Part shown: piece by piece, positions 24,389 to 33,735 of the stretch
Position numbering within the stretch: position 1 is the first letter of the stretch
Layout: every line of letters starts with the position of its first letter
Assembly: GCF_036759925.1 (NCBI RefSeq)
Contig: NZ_JAPKIB010000001.1
Coordinates: 434,001-498,000 of the forward strand
Length of the DNA: 64,000 nucleotides
From: Kluyvera sp036759925
GTDB taxonomy: Bacteria > Pseudomonadota > Gammaproteobacteria > Enterobacterales > Enterobacteriaceae
Direction: 5' to 3'
Position numbers and translations under genes: made by a program
The notes under the pieces: model-generated
What the model was told of the DNA's origin: nothing
Seen by the model: the letters and a program-made list of their open reading frames with translations, nothing else
Databases searched by the model: none

Positions 24389-25951
24389 CTATGCGTTATT
24401 CAACTGCGCTAACTGATGCTGTTTGGCTTTGAGCAGGCTGCGGTTGACGTGGCCGACGGTGTTATCCCCCCAGCAGTGGTCGTACGGCATCCCGGTCAGG
24501 CTTTCGATAACCTCTTTGGTTTCTGCCGTGACGGTTACTTTGCTGCCGCCCTGTTTCAGGCGTGCCACTTCTTCATTCAGCACCGCATGGGTACGGCTGT
24601 TGACTTTGAACTGGAAGGCCGACCAGATGCCCCACAGAGTCAGGAGAACCGGCAGAATAATCATGATGGCGAGGATCATATTAATCGCCGACTGCGGCTG
24701 GCTGGTGTGGCCGGTGATAAAGCCGGACATCTGCAGCGCCACGCCAACGAGGAAGATGGAGAACGCCTGGGACGCTTTACGCAGCAGGCTCATAAAGCCC
24801 GCGAAGATCCCTTCACGACGGTTGCAGGTCAGAATTTCATCCACATCCGCCACGAAGGTGTAATTGTTCCATGGAATGGAGTAGATACCGCCGCGCGCCA
24901 GACCGGCCACGCCCGCAGCCAGATACAGCATGGACATGCTGGTCGAGCCGTAGAGATAGGTCACCGCGAACAGGGCAAACGCCACCAGCGCCATTAGCGC
25001 CTGAGTCGCAAACGCGCGGGACGGCGAGTAACGCAGGGTCAGCCAGGTGGCGACGCCGACACCGAAGAACTGCAGACCGTTGATCACGCTCAACAGGTTA
25101 CTGGCGACAACGGAAGAGGTCGCCAGGGCAAAGACCACGAAATAGGTAAAGACGGAGTTAAAGATATCCTGCGCGACCGAACCGCCCAGATACATCCCCA
25201 GGTGAGAACGGAAGGTTTTAATTTTCAGCGTAGAGATGAAATCGTAGTAGATATCGAACAGGCGCTTACTCAGCGGCAGCTTCTCTTCGGTCTCAACGCT
25301 GCGTTCGCTCTGCTCAATCTCTTCCAGCGAACGTTCCCAGGTGCCGAAGTAAACGAAGAACAGCACCACCATAAAGGCAACGGTGAAAATCGCCCCGGCG
25401 TAGAAGAACGATATCGCCGAATCAGAACCAAAGTAGGCCAGCAGGCGGCCCGGCAGGAATGCGGCGGTGAAGCCCGCGAACTGCGCGATATACATACGAG
25501 CGCTGGTCAGCTTAGAGCGTTTGGTGAAGTCGTTAGTCATCTCGGCCGACAGGGTGTCGTACGGGATCAAAATCATCGAGTAGACGATTTCAAACAGGAT
25601 ATAGACCAGCAGGTACATCCAGTAGTTAAAGCCCTGCACCCACAGCAGGCTGTAAACCGCCACCAGCGGAATGCTCAGCAGCAGGAAGAAACGGCGACGG
25701 CCAAAGCGACGACCGAGGCGGGTTTTGTGGAAGTTATCGGAGATGTAGCCCATGCACGGACACATGATCACATCGACGATACGCGCCACGGCGAACAGCG
25801 AACCTGCTTCAATCGGCGTCAGGCCGCAGAAGGTGGTCAGGAAGAACAGCAGCCAGGCACTCACCAGAGTAAAAGCCCCTGAACCGATAACATCGGCCAG
25901 GCCGTAACAGATATAGTTGTGGAGTTTTATCTCCCGCACTTTTTTTATCAT
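24389..25951 (-). CDS. GPH-family sugar transporter, probable oligogalacturonide (TogT-like)
   Basis: A 520-residue cation symporter of the glycoside-pentoside-hexuronide family with about 12 spans. MIKKVREIKLHNYICYGLAD opens the first span, and ADVIGSGAFTLVS and VARIVDVIMCPCMGYISD are family-typical. The start at 25951 is supported by an AGGGGA ribosome site. Size and sequence feel close to TogT, the oligogalacturonide symporter of pectinolytic enterobacteria. It lies 62 bases after a GH28 gene, and a KdgM-type porin is present 9 kb away, which supports pectin-fragment uptake. Substrate is inferred. Confidence 0.83.
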   Translation of the reverse strand: MIKKVREIKLHNYICYGLADVIGSGAFTLVSAWLLFFLTTFCGLTPIEAGSLFAVARIVDVIMCPCMGYISDNFHKTRLGRRFGRRRFFLLLSIPLVAVYSLLWVQGFNYWMYLLVYILFEIVYSMILIPYDTLSAEMTNDFTKRSKLTSARMYIAQFAGFTAAFLPGRLLAYFGSDSAISFFYAGAIFTVAFMVVLFFVYFGTWERSLEEIEQSERSVETEEKLPLSKRLFDIYYDFISTLKIKTFRSHLGMYLGGSVAQDIFNSVFTYFVVFALATSSVVASNLLSVINGLQFFGVGVATWLTLRYSPSRAFATQALMALVAFALFAVTYLYGSTSMSMLYLAAGVAGLARGGIYSIPWNNYTFVADVDEILTCNRREGIFAGFMSLLRKASQAFSIFLVGVALQMSGFITGHTSQPQSAINMILAIMIILPVLLTLWGIWSAFQFKVNSRTHAVLNEEVARLKQGGSKVTVTAETKEVIESLTGMPYDHCWGDNTVGHVNRSLLKAKQHQLAQLNNA

Positions 25952-25976
25952 TTTCCATCCCCTTGAACATAACAGG

Positions 25977-26001
25977 ACGGCGAGGCTGCAAGCCGCGCCG
26001 T
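25977..26001 (-). other. Intercistronic hairpin between GH28 and transporter genes
   Basis: An 11-base stem with one mismatch (ACGGCGAGGCT against AGCCGCGCCGT) and a 3-base loop lies in the 62-base gap. No T-run follows, so it more likely affects mRNA processing or stability than termination. Confidence 0.5.
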
Positions 26002-26013
26002 CGTCAAATAGCA

Positions 26014-27354
26014 TCAGGCGTCGGCGTTTTCCTGCACGATGGCGTGCTCACTCCAGCCCTGCGGCAGCGGCTGCGGGCGGCGAATGCGCAAATCGTTAAG
26101 CGTGAGTCCCCTCACCCCGTTGGCGTACAGCGCGGGCAGGCCGCCCGGATAGGCATCCACGCCCCAGGCGCGGCCAGTTTGCGGGTTCACGCGATAGGCG
26201 TTATCCAGCCCCATCCCGGTTGGGCTTGCCGGATTGCACGGCGGGCGGATGTCATAGCAGCCCTGCTCGTCGGACGGGCCGGCAAGCTGCTGCAATGAAA
26301 GCCCGTTGAAGGTGACGTGGCGGATATCACCCGGCGTTTCCGCGTGCAGGTTGATGGCCCCTTCGCTCACCCCAGAAAGCTGGCTGAAGGTAATCTCCTC
26401 GACCCTTCCCGGCGGTATCTGCGGGTCGCGGTGGCGCACGGAGATAAACACCGGGTCGGCTTTGCCCCAGTGGCACGGGTGGCCGTGACGGCAGTCGAAC
26501 AGAATGTTGCTGAAGATCATCTGGCTGAACTGGCCGCCGTCGCGGGAGACCAGGCCAATGCCGCGGTTGGACTCAAAGATTGAGCAGTTGTGCACCGCGA
26601 TATGGCTGATGTCGGCGAAGGTTTCGGTGCCAATTTTGATGGCGCAGCTTTTTGAGCGGATCAGGCAGTTGCTCACCACCACGTGGCGCGTTGGCTGCTG
26701 GAGCCCTTCCGGTTTGCGGGTGGTTTTCACGCAGATGCCGTCATCGGCGGCGCTGAAGTAGCTGTCGCTGATATGCACGTGCTGACAGCTGTCGATATCC
26801 AGCGCGTCGGTATTGGAGAGCGCCAGATCGTTATCAATGGTCAGGTTCTGGATAAACACCTGGTTGCAGCTCACCAGATGTGCGGTCCACATCGGCGAGT
26901 CGCTGATGGTGATATCACGGATGCGCACCTGCTGACAGCCTTCCAGCACCAGCATGCGCGGGCGCATGGTTTTCGGCTGACGGTAGCCCTGGGCATCGGC
27001 GCACTCAGAAAACCAGGCGCTGGCCCCGCCCGCCAGGCAGCCTTCGCCGCTGAGCGTAATGTGGTGGGCGTTGTGCGCATAAATCAGTGCCATGCGGGAC
27101 AGTTCGGCGACGGTTTGCGTCAGCTCAGCCGGATAATCCTCGGCGCGAGGGCTAGCCAGCAGGCGCGCACCCGCTTCCAGATGCAGAGTAAAGTTCGACG
27201 GCAGGACCAGCGTGCCGGTCATCCAGTCGCCCGGAGAAACCACCAGCGTGCCGCCACCGGCGCGGTCGATTTCATCAATCAACTGCTGAAGCTGCGCGGT
27301 AAGCGGGGTGTTGCCGCTGCGGTCGAGGGCGGTGTTATGCAATGAAATCTTCAT
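26014..27354 (-). CDS. Cytoplasmic GH28 (polygalacturonase-like) protein
   Basis: A 446-residue right-handed beta-helix protein of glycoside hydrolase family 28 with no signal peptide, so it should act in the cytoplasm on imported pectin fragments. Canonical catalytic elements are visible: NTD at residues 181-183 and the paired aspartates D204-D205. The usual GHG histidine motif is absent: the equivalent strand reads SCAIKIGTET (236-245), and the RIK motif is not evident. It may therefore have altered chemistry, for example an exo-enzyme on modified galacturonides. It is first in a two-gene unit with a TogT-like transporter. I assign the family with confidence but not the exact substrate. Confidence 0.85.
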   Translation of the reverse strand: MKISLHNTALDRSGNTPLTAQLQQLIDEIDRAGGGTLVVSPGDWMTGTLVLPSNFTLHLEAGARLLASPRAEDYPAELTQTVAELSRMALIYAHNAHHITLSGEGCLAGGASAWFSECADAQGYRQPKTMRPRMLVLEGCQQVRIRDITISDSPMWTAHLVSCNQVFIQNLTIDNDLALSNTDALDIDSCQHVHISDSYFSAADDGICVKTTRKPEGLQQPTRHVVVSNCLIRSKSCAIKIGTETFADISHIAVHNCSIFESNRGIGLVSRDGGQFSQMIFSNILFDCRHGHPCHWGKADPVFISVRHRDPQIPPGRVEEITFSQLSGVSEGAINLHAETPGDIRHVTFNGLSLQQLAGPSDEQGCYDIRPPCNPASPTGMGLDNAYRVNPQTGRAWGVDAYPGGLPALYANGVRGLTLNDLRIRRPQPLPQGWSEHAIVQENADA

Positions 27355-27534
27355 GTGGCTACCTGCGTAGATTGAGATAGCTGCATTTAACGCGGTTACG
27401 CCGATTCTCTCGCCGGGCAGATACGGGCTTTTTTACGTATTAGTGAATGGCATCACGCCGGTTATGGCCCCCGGTCATCGCTTTTGAGCAAGCGCACAAA
27501 ACGGCGAGGCGGCGGGATTTGATGAGTGACGGAG

Positions 27535-27550
27535 GTCACATATTGGTTGG
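27535..27550. promoter_or_regulatory. CRP-like dyad upstream of the GH28/transporter unit
   Basis: AGTGA-CGGAGG-TCACA matches the CRP consensus TGTGA-N6-TCACA at nine of ten positions. It lies about 190 bases before the GH28 start, far for a simple class I or II site unless the leader is long. No clear -10/-35 pair was found. Confidence 0.4.
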
Positions 27551-27657
27551 GTTTGGCGGGGGAAAAGCGGTGGGTTGACGCAGATAGGGGTGGGATAGTG
27601 GATAAATTGGGAGGGGGATCACAAAGCGGTGCGGGAGTCAGGGTTGGGGGATTGCTC

Positions 27658-27749
27658 CCCTCACCCTAACCCTCTCCCCAAGGGGGAGAGGGAACCGTTC
27701 GGTGCTCGCATACGCCCTCTCCCTTTTAGGGAGAGGGCCGGGGTGAGGG
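27658..27749. repeat. Nested palindromic repeat (CCCTCTCCC type)
   Basis: Two hairpins built of CCCTCTCCC/GGGAGAGGG arms lie about 35 bases apart. The outer CCCTCACCC (27658) and GGGTGAGGG (27741) also pair, so the 92-base unit can fold as a cruciform. Similar CCCTCACCC...GGGAGAGGG units are dispersed in many enterobacterial genomes. It ends seven bases from the bglX stop and may help end its transcript. Confidence 0.75.
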
Positions 27750-27755
27750 TAATCC

Positions 27756-30053
27756 TTACAGCAGCTCGAACTCGCCCTGCTTCACGCGCGCCGAATCCAC
27801 ACCGATAAAGACGTTAAACTTGCCCGGCTCCGCCGCGTACTGCATCTGCTGGTTCCAGAACTTCAGCGCGTTGACGTCAATCGGGAAGCTGACGGTCTGG
27901 GTTTCACCCGGCTTCAGGGTCACTTTCTCAAACCCTTTCAGCTGTTTAACCGGACGGCTCATCGAGGCGGTGACATCCTGCAGGTACATCTGGATAACCG
28001 TTGCCCCTTCACGCTTGCCGGTGTTGGTCACCTGCACGCTGGCGGTCACGCTGCCGCCCGCTTTCATGGTTGGCGCAGACAGCTTCACGTCGGAGACCGA
28101 GAAGGTGGTGTAGCTCAGGCCGTAACCAAACGGATAGAGTGGACCGTTCGCTTCATCGAAGTAGCGTGAGGTGTACTTGTTCGGCTTGTCAGCATTATAC
28201 GGGCGACCGGTGTTCAGGTGGCTGTAGTACTGCGGAATCTGCCCCACGGAGCGCGGGAAGGACATCGGCAGCTTACCGGACGGGTTGTAGTCGCCAAACA
28301 GCACGTCGGCGATAGCGTTACCGCCTTCAGTACCGGCAAACCAGGTTTCCAGAATGGCGTCAGCCTGCTGGTCTTCTTTCACCAGCGTCAACGGGCGACC
28401 GTTCATCAGCACTAAGACCAGCGGCTTGCCGGTGGCTTTCAGCGCGGCAATCAGATCCTGCTGGCTTTTCGGAATCGAAAGTTCGGTACGGCTGGAGGCT
28501 TCATGCGCCATGCCCTGCGCTTCACCGACCACGGCAACGACAACATCGGACTGTTTCGCCGCTGCAACCGCTTCATCAATCATCGCCTGCGGCGAGCGCG
28601 GGTCAATTTTTACCGCCTCTTCGTACAGATTCAGGAAGTCGACGATACCTTTGTCGTTGGTGACATTAGCGCCTTTGGCATAAACCACTTTGCCTTCGTT
28701 GCCCATCACGTTCTTGATACCGGTCAGCACGGTCACCGACTGCGCGGCAACGCCTGCGGCAGACCAGCTCCCCATCACGTCGCGTTGGCTATCGGCCAGC
28801 GGACCCACCACGGCGACGGTGGCATTTTTCTTCAGCGGCAGCGTTTCCAGACGGTTTTTCAGCAGCACCAGGCTCTGGCGCGCAACTTCACGCGCTTCGG
28901 TGCGGTGCAGGCGGCTTTCCGCGTTGGTGTCCTGCGGGTCAGAATCTTTCGGCCCTAAGTGGCTGTACGGGTCGTTAAACAGCCCCATGTCATATTTGAC
29001 GTTCAGCACGTGGCGCGTGGCATCGTCGAGTTCCGCCATCGTGACCTTGCCCGACTTAATCAACCCCGGCAGGTATTTGCTGTAGAACTCGTCGCTCATA
29101 CTCATGTCGATACCGGCTTTCAGCGCGACGCGCACCGCATCTTCCGGGTCGGCGGCCACGCCGTGTTTAATCAGCTCTTTGATGGCCCCGTGGTCGGAAA
29201 CGGTAATGCCTTTAAAGCCCCACTGCTTACGCAGCACGTCTTTCATCAGCCAGGCGTCGGCGGTGGCCGGGGTGCCATTTAGCGAGTTCAGGCCGATCAT
29301 TACCGCGCCGCTGCCGGCATCCAGCCCCGCTTTGTACGGCGGCATATAGTCGTTGAACAGGCGCTGCGGGCTCATGTCGACGGTGTTGTACTCTTTACCG
29401 CCTTCCACCGCGCCGTAGGCGGCGAAGTGCTTCACGCTGGTCATCACCGAGTAGCGGTCTGCCGGGCTTTTGCCCTGCATCGCTTCCACCATGGTTTCAC
29501 CCATGATGGAGGTTAGGTAGGTATCTTCGCCAAAGCCTTCAGAGGCACGGCCCCAGCGCGGGTCGCGGGACACGTCGACCATCGGCGCCCAGGTCATGTT
29601 CAGACCGTCGTCCGCCGCTTCATAGGCCGAAATGCGACCCACGGTTTTCACCGCATCGAGGTTAAAGGTGGAGGCCAGCCCTAAGCTAATCGGGAAGACG
29701 GTACGCTGACCGTGTACCACGTCATAGGCGAAGAACAGCGGGATCTTCAGGCGGCTGAGGGACATCACCTGATCCTGCATGGCGCGGATATCCTGACGGG
29801 TGACGGTATTAAAAATCGCCCCCACCTGCCCTTCTTTGATCATGTCGCGAATGGCTTCTTTCGGGTTGTCCGGCCCGACGCTAATCAGGCGCAGCTGACC
29901 GATTTTTTCATCAACCGTCATCTTCTTGAGCAAACCGGTCACAAAGGCGTCACGCGCCTGCGGCGTGAGGAGGTGGTTGCCGAACAGATCTTCCGCCAGA
30001 GCGGGTTGCAGCGCCAGGCTCACGGCGACGCCAACAGAAAGTAGCCATTTCAT
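27756..30053 (-). CDS. bglX: Periplasmic beta-D-glucoside glucohydrolase (GH3)
   Basis: BglX is a periplasmic GH3 beta-glucosidase. At 765 residues it equals the E. coli length. A signal peptide ends near LQPALA-ED (residue 20). The GH3 N-terminal barrel carries the KHF motif (208-210) and the catalytic nucleophile D287 in GITVSDHGA. The alpha/beta sandwich and a C-terminal fibronectin III-like domain follow. It is monocistronic and divergent from dld with about 200 bases between the starts. Confidence 0.96.
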   Translation of the reverse strand: MKWLLSVGVAVSLALQPALAEDLFGNHLLTPQARDAFVTGLLKKMTVDEKIGQLRLISVGPDNPKEAIRDMIKEGQVGAIFNTVTRQDIRAMQDQVMSLSRLKIPLFFAYDVVHGQRTVFPISLGLASTFNLDAVKTVGRISAYEAADDGLNMTWAPMVDVSRDPRWGRASEGFGEDTYLTSIMGETMVEAMQGKSPADRYSVMTSVKHFAAYGAVEGGKEYNTVDMSPQRLFNDYMPPYKAGLDAGSGAVMIGLNSLNGTPATADAWLMKDVLRKQWGFKGITVSDHGAIKELIKHGVAADPEDAVRVALKAGIDMSMSDEFYSKYLPGLIKSGKVTMAELDDATRHVLNVKYDMGLFNDPYSHLGPKDSDPQDTNAESRLHRTEAREVARQSLVLLKNRLETLPLKKNATVAVVGPLADSQRDVMGSWSAAGVAAQSVTVLTGIKNVMGNEGKVVYAKGANVTNDKGIVDFLNLYEEAVKIDPRSPQAMIDEAVAAAKQSDVVVAVVGEAQGMAHEASSRTELSIPKSQQDLIAALKATGKPLVLVLMNGRPLTLVKEDQQADAILETWFAGTEGGNAIADVLFGDYNPSGKLPMSFPRSVGQIPQYYSHLNTGRPYNADKPNKYTSRYFDEANGPLYPFGYGLSYTTFSVSDVKLSAPTMKAGGSVTASVQVTNTGKREGATVIQMYLQDVTASMSRPVKQLKGFEKVTLKPGETQTVSFPIDVNALKFWNQQMQYAAEPGKFNVFIGVDSARVKQGEFELL

Positions 30054-30251
30054 ATTCTTGTAATCTCTTTATTCCATGCCGGGTAGCGCGGCGAGAGTCG
30101 ATGAAAAAACGCAGTTTGCCATAAACTTAAAGGACGGCGGTACAGAAAGCTAAGGTTATTCTCTGATTTTTAGAAACATTCACTCACCAAATGATCATAC
30201 AAAGCGCTATTCTTAGAAACGACAAATTTGTCCCACCACAAGGAGTGGAGA

Positions 30252-31973
30252 ATGTCTTCTCAAACGACAACTGATAATAATGCGCTGATTAACGAACTCT
30301 CCCGCCTGGTTGGTCATGCCCACCTGCTGACCGACCCCGCCAAAACCGCTCGCTATCGCAAAGGCTTCCGTTCCGGCCACGGCGACGCGCTGGCCGTGGT
30401 CTTCCCCGGCTCCCTGCTTGAGCTGTGGCGCGTGCTGAACGCCTGCGTCAACGCCGACAAAATTATTCTGATGCAGGCCGCCAACACCGGCCTGACCGAA
30501 GGTTCAACCCCGAGCGGTAACGACTACGACCGCGATATCGTCATTATCAGCACCCTGCGCCTCGATAAGCTGCACCTGCTGGATAACGGCGAACAGGTGC
30601 TGGCATGGCCGGGCACCACGCTCTATTCACTGGAAAAAGCGCTGAAGCCCTTTGGCCGCGAGCCGCATTCAGTGATCGGTTCTTCCTGTATCGGCGCCTC
30701 GGTGATTGGCGGTATCTGCAACAACTCTGGCGGCTCGCTGGTGCAGCGCGGCCCGGCCTACACCGAAATGTCGCTGTTTGCACGCATTGACGAACAGGGC
30801 AAGCTGACGCTGGTCAACCATCTGGGCATTGACCTTGGCGAAACGCCGGAGCAGATCCTCAGCAAGCTCGACGACGAGCGCGTCAAAGACAGCGACGTGC
30901 AGCACGATGGCCGCCACGCGCATGACTATGACTACGTGAACCGCGTGCGCGACGTGAACGCGGATACGCCAGCGCGTTACAACGCCGACCCGGAACGTCT
31001 GTTTGAATCCTCCGGCTGTGCGGGCAAGCTGGCGGTGTTTGCGGTGCGCCTCGACACCTTCCCGGCGGAAAAACGCCAGCAGGTGTTCTATATCGGCACC
31101 AACCAGCCGGACGTGCTGACCGAAATTCGCCGCCATATTCTGGCGGAGTTCAAAAATCTGCCGGTGGCGGGCGAATATATGCACCGCGATATCTACGATA
31201 TTGCCGAGCAGTACGGCAAAGATACTTTCCTGATGATCGACAAGCTCGGCACCGACAAAATGCCGTTCTTCTTCACCATGAAGGGCCGCGCAGATGCGAT
31301 GCTGGAAAAAGTGTCGCTGTTCAAGCCGCACTTCACCGACCGCTTTATGCAAAAGCTGGGGCACGCCTTCCCGGCGCATCTGCCGGAGCGCATGAAAACC
31401 TGGCGCGATAAGTACGAACATCACCTGCTGCTGAAAATGTCCGGTGACGGCATTGATGAAGCGCAGGCGTGGCTGACCGAATACTTTAAAGAGGCAGAAG
31501 GTGACTTCTTCGTCTGCACGCCGGAAGAAGGCAGCAAAGCGTTCCTGCACCGCTTCGCGGCGGCGGGTGCGGCCATCCGCTACCAGGCGGTTCACGCTGA
31601 TGAGGTGGAAGATATTCTGGCGCTGGATATCGCGCTACGCCGTAACGATACCGAGTGGTTCGAGCACCTGCCGGCGGAAATCGACAGCAAGCTGGTGCAT
31701 AAGCTCTATTACGGGCACTTTATGTGTTACGTGTTCCACCAGGATTATATCGTCAAGAAAGGGGTCGATCCGCACGAGGTGAAAGAGCAGATGCTGGCCC
31801 TGCTGCGGGAACGCGGCGCGCAGTACCCGGCGGAGCATAACGTAGGGCATCTGTATGAAGCAGATGAAAACCTGAAGCGCCATTACCGCGAAAACGATCC
31901 GACCAACAGCATGAACCCGGGGATCGGTAAAACCAGTAAGCTCAAATATTGGGGCGAAAAAACCGACGTGTAA
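30252..31973 (+). CDS. dld: Quinone-dependent D-lactate dehydrogenase
   Basis: Dld is a peripheral inner-membrane FAD enzyme that oxidises D-lactate to pyruvate and passes electrons to quinone. The start at 30252 gives MSSQTTTDNNALINELSRLV and 573 residues, close to 571 in E. coli; the ATG lies behind AAGGAGTGGAGA. The FAD-binding PCMH domain includes GLTEGSTPSGNDYDRDIVII (about 85-105) and IGSSCIGASVIGGICNNSGG. The C-terminal membrane-binding region follows. The upstream frame extension to 30228 is not needed. Confidence 0.97.
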   Translation: MSSQTTTDNNALINELSRLVGHAHLLTDPAKTARYRKGFRSGHGDALAVVFPGSLLELWRVLNACVNADKIILMQAANTGLTEGSTPSGNDYDRDIVIISTLRLDKLHLLDNGEQVLAWPGTTLYSLEKALKPFGREPHSVIGSSCIGASVIGGICNNSGGSLVQRGPAYTEMSLFARIDEQGKLTLVNHLGIDLGETPEQILSKLDDERVKDSDVQHDGRHAHDYDYVNRVRDVNADTPARYNADPERLFESSGCAGKLAVFAVRLDTFPAEKRQQVFYIGTNQPDVLTEIRRHILAEFKNLPVAGEYMHRDIYDIAEQYGKDTFLMIDKLGTDKMPFFFTMKGRADAMLEKVSLFKPHFTDRFMQKLGHAFPAHLPERMKTWRDKYEHHLLLKMSGDGIDEAQAWLTEYFKEAEGDFFVCTPEEGSKAFLHRFAAAGAAIRYQAVHADEVEDILALDIALRRNDTEWFEHLPAEIDSKLVHKLYYGHFMCYVFHQDYIVKKGVDPHEVKEQMLALLRERGAQYPAEHNVGHLYEADENLKRHYRENDPTNSMNPGIGKTSKLKYWGEKTDV

Positions 31974-31990
31974 TGCGACGCTGGTAGAAT

Positions 31991-32066
31991 TTCCCGGGGT
32001 CGGCGTAAACGTCTCGCTCGGGCTACGATTCGCATGTAGCCCGGCCGAGCGCAGCGACGCCGGGAA
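31991..32066. repeat. Paired REP-like element
   Basis: TTCCCGGGGTCGGCG...GCTCGGGCTAC faces GTAGCCCGGCCGAGCGCAGC...CGCCGGGAA, with about ten bases between. Same family as the other REP-like units in the window; it fills most of the gap between dld and the GNAT gene. Confidence 0.8.
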
Positions 32067-32091
32067 CTTTCCCAACACGATAAGGAATACA

Positions 32092-32649
32092 ATGATGTCT
32101 ACGCTTGATGTCACCCGCGACGGCGATGTTGAAATCCGTGACGCGCAGGCTGACGATGTACAAGCCATTGCCGCGCTGTATGCCTGGCACGTTCTTAACG
32201 GCCGCGCCTCGTTTGAAGAGGTGCCGCCGTCCATTGATGAAATGCAGCAGCGGATGCGCAATATTCAGGAACAGGGCCTGCCGTGGCTGGTGGCGCTCTA
32301 TCGCGGCGAAGTGGTCGGTTACTGCTATGCGAACCACTACCGCCCTCGCCCGGCCTACCGTTACACCCTTGAAGAGTCTATCTACGTCGACACCACCATG
32401 ACGGCGCACGGTATAGGCAGCCGTCTGTTAACGGCGCTGATTACGATTTGCGAGCAAGGGCCATGGCGGCAACTGCTGGCGGTGATTGGCGACGGCAATA
32501 ACAATACCGGTTCGCTGCGCCTGCATAAAAAGCACGGTTTCGAGGTGGTGGGTCAACTGCGTAGCGTCGGCTACAAGATGGGTGACTGGCGGGATACGGT
32601 GATTATGCAGCGTCCACTCAACGATGGAGACTGGACGCTGCCCGAGTAA
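32092..32649 (+). CDS. GNAT N-acetyltransferase, PAT/MddA-like
   Basis: A 185-residue GNAT enzyme. The pattern VEIRDAQADDVQAIAALYAWHV at the start, SFEEVPPS, GYCYANHYRPRPAYRYTLEESIYVD, and the acetyl-CoA loop AHGIGSRLLTALI follow the phosphinothricin/methionine-sulfoximine acetyltransferase group (PAT, Bar, E. coli MnaT/YncA). Likely acceptors are small amino-acid analogues, but specificity cannot be read here. Either ATG at 32092 or 32095 could be used. The gene ends exactly where the convergent pbpG stop begins. Confidence 0.85.
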   Translation: MMSTLDVTRDGDVEIRDAQADDVQAIAALYAWHVLNGRASFEEVPPSIDEMQQRMRNIQEQGLPWLVALYRGEVVGYCYANHYRPRPAYRYTLEESIYVDTTMTAHGIGSRLLTALITICEQGPWRQLLAVIGDGNNNTGSLRLHKKHGFEVVGQLRSVGYKMGDWRDTVIMQRPLNDGDWTLPE

Positions 32650-33603
32650 TTAATCGTCCTGGGTGGTCTGCCCGCTCTTCTGGGCTCTGGCGATATCGCC
32701 TTCCACCTGGGCTTCCTTCTGCTTTTTATAGCTCAGCGCGGCCGCAGGTACCGGCATCACTTTCCCGGTTTCTACCCAGGTACGCAGACGGCTGGCGTCG
32801 GCGAAGTGGGTAAATTTACCGAACGCATCCATTACCACCATCGCCACCGGACGCTTGTTCATCACGGTGCGCATTACCAGGCAGTGACCCGCAGCGTTAG
32901 TAAAGCCGGTTTTGGTCAGCTGAATGCTCCAGTTATCGCGATACACCAGATGGTTGGTATTGCGGAATGGCAGCGTATAGGCCGGATGGGCGAAGGTCGC
33001 GGTGTCTTCTTTGGTGGTGCTGAGCTGGCCAATCAGCGGGTACTGTTTGGTGGCAATCAGCAGCTTCGTCAGGTCACGCGCGGTCGACACGTTATGAATC
33101 GAAAGCCCGGTTGGCTCAACGTAGCGGGTATTGGTCATCCCCAGCGATTTTGCCTTTGCGTTCATCGCGCGGATAAACGCGTCATAGCCGCCCGGATAGT
33201 GGTGAGCCAGGCTCGCCGCCGCGCGGTTTTCTGAAGACATCAGCGCCAGCAGCAGCATATTTTTACGGCTGATCTGGCTGTTCAGGCGCACACGAGAGTA
33301 AATTCCCTTCATCTCTGGCGTATGGCTGATGTCCACCGTCAGGATCTCATCCAGCGGCAAATGCGCGTCCAGCACCACCATCGCCGTCATCAGCTTGGTG
33401 ATAGAGGCCATCGGGCGCACCAGATCCGGCTGGTTGGCGTAAATAACTTTGTTCGTTTCAAGATCAACAATCATCGCGCTACCGGAAGCAATTTCCGGCT
33501 GCGAGGCAACGGCGGTGACGGCCGTTTTAGCACTCGCCTGAGGCGCAAAAGGCAAAGCCAGCACAAAGGCAAGGCTCAGCAGGGAAACGCGAAATTTCTG
33601 CAT
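32650..33603 (-). CDS. pbpG: D-alanyl-D-alanine endopeptidase PBP7
   Basis: PbpG is a periplasmic low-molecular-weight penicillin-binding protein that cuts DD-crosslinks in peptidoglycan. The 317 residues start with a signal peptide ending near PQASA (residue 25). The serine-protease motifs are complete: S67-I-T-K70, S124-E-N126 and K231-T-G233. The C-terminal tail (about 290-317) is polar. A short hairpin (33652-33670) lies in its upstream region. Confidence 0.96.
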   Translation of the reverse strand: MQKFRVSLLSLAFVLALPFAPQASAKTAVTAVASQPEIASGSAMIVDLETNKVIYANQPDLVRPMASITKLMTAMVVLDAHLPLDEILTVDISHTPEMKGIYSRVRLNSQISRKNMLLLALMSSENRAAASLAHHYPGGYDAFIRAMNAKAKSLGMTNTRYVEPTGLSIHNVSTARDLTKLLIATKQYPLIGQLSTTKEDTATFAHPAYTLPFRNTNHLVYRDNWSIQLTKTGFTNAAGHCLVMRTVMNKRPVAMVVMDAFGKFTHFADASRLRTWVETGKVMPVPAAALSYKKQKEAQVEGDIARAQKSGQTTQDD

Positions 33604-33651
33604 GGTGAGTATTCTGGTGGTTATTTATGCACATTATGATAGACAACCGCC

Positions 33652-33670
33652 TCGTACCTAAGGGGTACGA
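33652..33670. other. Hairpin in the pbpG upstream region
   Basis: TCGTACC-N5-GGTACGA forms a perfect 7-base stem about 50 bases before the pbpG start. It may be a protein-binding dyad or a leader structure. Confidence 0.35.
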
Positions 33671-33735
33671 AGCGGAATGGCTCATCATAGCGCGGAGTAC
33701 GCGGCATCTACCAGAAAAGAATAGTGAATAAATGC

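Larger units (their letters stand above)
27355..27755. other. Intergenic region between GH28 and bglX
   Basis: A 400-base gap upstream of the GH28 gene and downstream of bglX. It holds a CRP-like dyad at 27535-27550 and a nested palindromic repeat at 27658-27749 (separate entries). Between 27555 and 27657 the plus strand is markedly G-rich. No coding potential is seen. Confidence 0.6.

Noticed and set aside
30669..31595. 308-codon open frame antisense to dld
   Set aside because: A mirror of a well-supported gene; His/Arg/Val-rich low-complexity translation typical of antisense frames.
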